From NCBI GenBank assembly GCA_028565635.1, contig JAOXYB010041127.1, forward strand, positions 1-13,004: 13,004 nt of DNA. Reading direction: 5' to 3'. The notes beneath the pieces are model-generated. The model worked only from the letters and a program-made list of their open reading frames with translations. It was not told the DNA's origin and did no database searches. The stretch comes from Phoronis ovalis. Its lineage: Eukaryota > Phoronida > Phoronidae. Made by a program: the position numbers and the translations under genes. Positions within the stretch are counted from its first letter, which is position 1. Each line of letters opens with the position of its first letter. Of the stretch, positions 9,827 through 13,004 are shown piece by piece.

Positions 9827-11355
9827 AAAGAAGTCAATAGTTCATACATAGATTTACACAATAGCATTTATCTGAACACACATTTACAACTAAAATTCAT
9901 GTTTTATTGATTATGAAACATAAGATTAATAACATTATTAAAAAAAATTATCAGTATCAAAAAATTTATCATTTTAGACTTGTGCAAGTCTAAACCAGAA
10001 CCAGTACTTAAACAGGATTTTGTATCTTTTTTAACTAAATGTCACCCAATGACTGTATTATTTTGGTATGGAAGAAAATGTTTAGACGCAAATATCACTC
10101 GGACGCAGATTACTTGTTTAAGCAAAAACTTTGATAATAATTAGCGATGATTTTTAACATTAGTGTTCGATATTACTTCACTGGTCGCTGACAGCGGCTA
10201 CTTGTTTCTCTTATCAATATTAAATCAATAATTGACAATTACACAGGAAACCACTTCGTAGAGAAATTACAGTTAATAAAAAAAAACCTGAGTTGCCATG
10301 TTGTATAATTTATACGACACAAAAACGTTCTATAAAAGTTAACAAGAACATTGAACTATAAATTGCCAAAGCATGATTTTGATTTCATCATCTTATTTTA
10401 TTTTTTTCTAATTTTTTATCCTCAAATAATAGATCCAAAATATTGTGAATGATAACACAAATGTATATCTTATATTTCAAATTAAATATTTACAATATCG
10501 TTGTGTGTCAAAGGCTTGGAGTGAACATATGTAGAGACTATACAAGGTTAAGTTTAGCTGGGTCAGATACCCGGCCACCACAATGTTTTAGTAGGCGGGA
10601 TCAGCGTTAATTCTGCTGGATGCGCCCAGTTGATAACCAAACTAAATGTATATTCATTTGTCTTTTTATAGTACTGATAATTAACAAACCTCGATTTTTT
10701 TTACGCCCTTTTCTACATTGCATTGGTGTATTATCAACAAAGAACCTAAGCAACGGAAGGTTATATGCAATTTTTAATTGATATATTCTTTTTATTGTGT
10801 TATAGCTGGGACTAATATAACTAATAATACAGTCTAGCCTACATGCGATAAATTATGGGATTTATGATATCTCGGAGATTTTCTGTAGACACATGGATCA
10901 ATTTGCTTTTGGTAGATTTTTATGTAACAGTTGGGCATTATTCTTAGATTATTGGCACGGACGCGCGCTTGACTACTTTGTTGTCTGGCATAACGTAATA
11001 TCTTTCATTTTTGTAAAATATAATAAATTTGCAATTTACCTTAAAAAGCATTTATGATTTTAAGGAATATTTTTAAAATTAACGTCTAATCAAACTTAAA
11101 CGCATTGGACGCCAGACATCCATGGGGTATAGTACAAATTAACCCGGTAAATCATAAATGTAGAATTAAAAATCGGATTTAAACTGCTATCTCGATTGCA
11201 AATCCCCTGTCATTAGAAAAGATCGGAAGGTTATTCAAATCAGGTTTATGATAGTGACAAAGATAAGTATTGATACATTGTTATTCGCTTCCGAAATTCC
11301 AAACCTACCACTTTAATAATTCAGCAGAAATCTGTCTTAGCGAATCCAATATACG
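9827..11355. other. Probable 5' intron of the 480-residue gene, with one GC-rich island
   Basis: The stretch is AT-rich with no plausible coding exon. If the acceptor at 9806 joins the donor at 11361, it is an intron of about 1.55 kb. The exception is roughly 10555-10635, which is clearly GC-richer and contains paired elements such as gggt/accc and ctgggt with cgcccag. It could be an inserted repeat, an enhancer or an old exon. I cannot tell which. Confidence 0.4.
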
Positions 11356-11361
11356 ACTTAC

Positions 11362-11478
11362 CATCCGGTACAGTTTATTTACCAGAAAGTTCTTGTTTTG
11401 AGCGACCGCCTCGAATTCCCCATGCAGCTTTATGAATATATAGTTCAGACAATTCCACGATAAACTCGTACTATCGGA
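11362..11478 (-). other. Candidate 5' exon ending in a consensus splice donor
   Basis: On the minus strand, CGGATG is followed by GTAAGT (11361 down to 11356), a full-consensus 5' splice site. A possible acceptor, TATGCCAG, ends at 11479, which would give a 117-base exon. This exon is open throughout in one frame (39 codons, including G-E-F-E-A-V-A-Q-N-K). A second frame is open from about 11463 to a TAA near 11375 and also looks coding-like. It could be a 5' UTR exon of the 480-residue gene, joined to the acceptor at 9806, or part of an unrelated gene. The donor is strong; the left-hand exon boundary is a guess. Confidence 0.35.
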
Positions 11479-11513
11479 CTGGCATATTATAAAACACTAT
11501 TACTATTAGTATT

Positions 11514-11672
11514 TTAAGCTGCCTCTACATCGGATATTTTTATAAAAAAACGCCGCTCCATATCTTTGTTTAAAATGACAAAGCCCATCCACGGGATCCA
11601 ATAGTTGACACACTCCTCCAGGTTCATTTTTTGTTCCACATGTTTTCCAGCTGTCTCCTTGAAGTGATTCAT
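11514..11672 (-). CDS. Short coding-like ORF, 52 residues, function unknown
   Basis: ATG at 11670-11672 (A at -3) to TAA at 11514-11516. The open frame extends further upstream, to an ATG at 11753, but that extension is very hydrophobic, AT-rich and less convincing. The core reads M-N-H-F-K-E-T-A-G-K and includes an aromatic, hydrophobic centre (Y-W-I-P-W-M-G-F) and then R-R-F-F-I-K. Codons such as CTG, GAG, GTC, CCG and CGG stand out from the AT-rich surroundings. It may be an exon or a small protein ORF; a stop follows directly and no donor is evident at its end. No family is recognised. Confidence 0.3.
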   Translation of the reverse strand: MNHFKETAGKHVEQKMNLEECVNYWIPWMGFVILNKDMERRFFIKISDVEAA

Positions 11673-12087
11673 CGTCAAGTAAAGATCAAAATAAATATAA
11701 TAAAGTAAAATTCTATATTGAGACAACAATATATTCGTAAATACCTTCAGCATGGTCAATTAACGTATATTTCTATATTTTTGTTTGATTACTTTTCATG
11801 TGGATGAAAAGTATTTATGTCCATTTCATTTAGAATATTGAGTAGGGTATGACAAATACAATCCTAATATTGTATATGTTTTTCAAGTTTGGAATAAAAT
11901 TTAAATATTTCTCCAGTACTAACTGTTTGGTCTGTGTTATCAATTAGCTTTTAGATAGTCTAGTATTAGGATATATATCTTGTAGGAACTTATAGAATTC
12001 ATCATTCCATGTGTCATATATACAGCAACCTTAACTCCAGAACTAGGATATACCCTATATAGTCCATGGCCCGGCCAATGCTTGATG

Positions 12088-12143
12088 AACCCTACTAGTT
12101 ATCCATTAACCCTACTAGTTATCCATTAACCCTACTAGTTATC
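12088..12143. repeat. 20-bp tandem repeat, 2.8 exact copies
   Basis: The unit aaccctactagttatccatt occurs at 12088-12107 and 12108-12127, and its first 16 bases recur at 12128-12143. The copies are identical, which suggests recent slippage or duplication. Each copy contains a 3' splice site-like ccctactag, and the last one abuts the WD40-like open frame. Confidence 0.9.
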
Positions 12144-12265
12144 GTGTCTTGACGCAAAAGTTTGTTTCTGATAAATCGGTTATTTCTGCCGGTTCTGATA
12201 AAGTGCTCAGCATCGATCTGAAACACCTGTGGACGAGAAATACCGTAAAACGGGCTGATTTCTAA
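12119..12265 (+). pseudogene. Coding-like fragment with a WD40-like signature, possible exon or remnant
   Basis: The frame is open from after a TAG at 12116-12118 to TAA at 12263-12265, with no internal ATG. Residues around V-I-S-A-G-S-D-K-V-L-S-I-D-L, preceded by F-V-S-D-K, resemble the F-x-x-D-x-x-x-L-x-S-x-S-x-D core of a WD40 blade, but the terminal W-D is absent. An acceptor-like CCCTACTAG precedes it and an ATTAAA lies at 12325-12330, so a last exon on the plus strand is possible. Against this, the opposite strand is also open here for about 53 codons, and a single degenerate blade is weak evidence. Labelled a fragment for these reasons. Confidence 0.2.
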
Positions 12266-12396
12266 TGATACGTTTTGTGCTCGTGTTTACATATATGAAA
12301 CGTGCATTCGTGTGTTTCTTCTATATTAAAAGATGCGCATGTGATCTCACCTCGTGGCGTTTTATATCCACATCTATTTTTTTTCTTGAACTAGAT

Positions 12397-12546
12397 TTAA
12401 TCTTTCACTTTTATTTTTATTTTTTTTAATAGTTCAATTTGTACTTCTTTGTTTCGTTCCTCGTCAAGCCACTCATTCAATTCAAATGAAATTCGATGAC
12501 TGCTGGCAAAGGCAGTACATTCACTTATTCTCAAACAATTACACAT
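12397..12546 (-). CDS. Short coding-like ORF, 49 residues, function unknown
   Basis: ATG at 12544-12546 to TAA at 12397-12399. The translation is not the Phe/Ile/Asn/Lys mix expected from random AT-rich DNA. The N-terminal half has four Cys residues, and the C-terminal half is a charged, probably helical stretch around N-E-W-L-D-E-E-R. The last codons run into an A-rich tract that encodes Lys and Ile. It could be a small protein, an upstream ORF in a long 5' leader, an exon whose ends I have misplaced, or chance. It lies just downstream of the donor at 12594, inside what would be that donor's intron. I do not recognise it. Confidence 0.25.
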   Translation of the reverse strand: MCNCLRISECTAFASSHRISFELNEWLDEERNKEVQIELLKKIKIKVKD

Positions 12547-12587
12547 ACTTCAGTAATTCGCATTTCAATCTGTACTGCATGTTGATT

Positions 12588-12594
12588 ACTTACC
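12588..12594 (-). other. Candidate splice donor (GTAAGT), possible first-exon end
   Basis: On the minus strand, TATTTTG is followed by GTAAGT, matching the 5' splice consensus. The preceding sequence contains an ATG followed by ten codons (M-K-K-E-C-T-L-L-Y-F) that run into the donor without a stop. It could mark the end of a first exon of a minus-strand gene. It is one of the two best minus-strand donors between here and the acceptor at 9806. Confidence 0.3.
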
Positions 12595-12599
12595 AAAAT

Positions 12600-13004
12600 A
12601 CAACAGGGTGCATTCTTTCTTCATATATATCCGCGTGCAGTCTCGATCATTTTTTTTAACTTGCCACAACACACACTGTGGCATACACCATGTTGCCATG
12701 GTTGTCAAAGAATATAATGTTCAGTAAAACTGGAAGTATAGTGTGTAATTCTTGTTGATTTTCAAAAGGATTTAAACGACTGAGAAAATAAATTGATTGC
12801 TAATTCCAGAGGTAAATATTAATGCAAATAGAAAGGTTTGCTTAACCGTATCACGAAATGTAATATAGTTTACATTTCTACATCTGTTTTCAACTGTTTT
12901 CAATATATATGATGAACTATTAATAGTCTCAGCTTCATCTCCCGGCTTCATCTACCAAGCATTTAAGTGCAGTGAATCATTTGTGCTTAGTTACCTATTA
13001 TATA
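12600..13004. other. AT-rich right end without recognisable genes
   Basis: Apart from the hairpin at 12855-12878 and a duplicated gcttcatct near 12932-12953, nothing stands out. If the donor at 12594 ends a first exon, the promoter of the minus-strand transcript should lie here. No convincing TATA or initiator element could be assigned. Confidence 0.4.
12855..12878. repeat. Perfect 9-bp stem hairpin
   Basis: gaaatgtaa (12855-12863) and ttacatttc (12870-12878) are exact inverted copies around a six-base loop. The neighbouring ctgttttcaa is duplicated in tandem at 12884-12893 and 12894-12903. The sequence is AT-rich, and no function is evident. Confidence 0.6.

Noticed and set aside
12692-12706. 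GTTGCCATGGTTGTC considered as an X-box near a possible promoter
   Set aside because: Only one half-site matches; the second half has several mismatches.
1-13004. tRNA, rRNA, CRISPR, integrase or other mobile-system genes
   Set aside because: No cloverleaf with T-loop and anticodon arms, no regularly spaced repeats, and no transposase or reverse transcriptase motifs were seen on either strand.

Overview
The window looks like nuclear DNA from an animal. It is AT-rich, with long stretches free of coding potential, eukaryotic-type splice and poly(A) signals and an interspersed repeat. There are no bacterial-style operons or ribosome-binding sites. A lophotrochozoan, perhaps a bivalve mollusc, is my best guess. 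That rests only on base composition, gene sparsity and the style of the repeat at 6813-7130, so it is weak.

One gene is convincing: an intron-free coding block on the minus strand (9765 down to 8323) for a 480-residue, highly charged, mostly disordered protein with predicted helices near both ends. I do not recognise its family. Its clearest feature is a canonical RVxF docking motif for protein phosphatase 1 (PP1), K-R-R-V-S-F at residues 121-126. The motif overlaps a PKA-type phosphosite and is followed by an acidic patch. A second RVxF match (R-V-R-F, residues 29-32) and several other basophilic kinase sites support the idea of a phosphatase-linked scaffold. A poly(A) signal lies about 100 bases past the stop. 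A good 3' splice site lies 40 bases before the start, so upstream 5' exons are likely.

Layout: 1-6812 is AT-rich non-coding sequence with only small repeats and hairpins. 6813-7130 is an interspersed repeat with short inverted ends and repeated internal motifs. 7131-8200 is a somewhat less AT-rich stretch with a minus-strand splice donor, an X-box-like site and a pair of overlapping opposed ORFs. 8220-9765 is the gene. 9806-11355 is probably its 5' intron. 11362-12594 holds two strong minus-strand splice donors, several short coding-like ORFs (two minus, one plus) and a 20-bp tandem repeat, and may contain 5' exons or small-protein genes. 12600-13004 is AT-rich with one hairpin.

No tRNA, rRNA, CRISPR array, complete transposon or multi-gene system was found. 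The most useful leads are the PP1-docking candidate and the short coding-like ORFs upstream of it.
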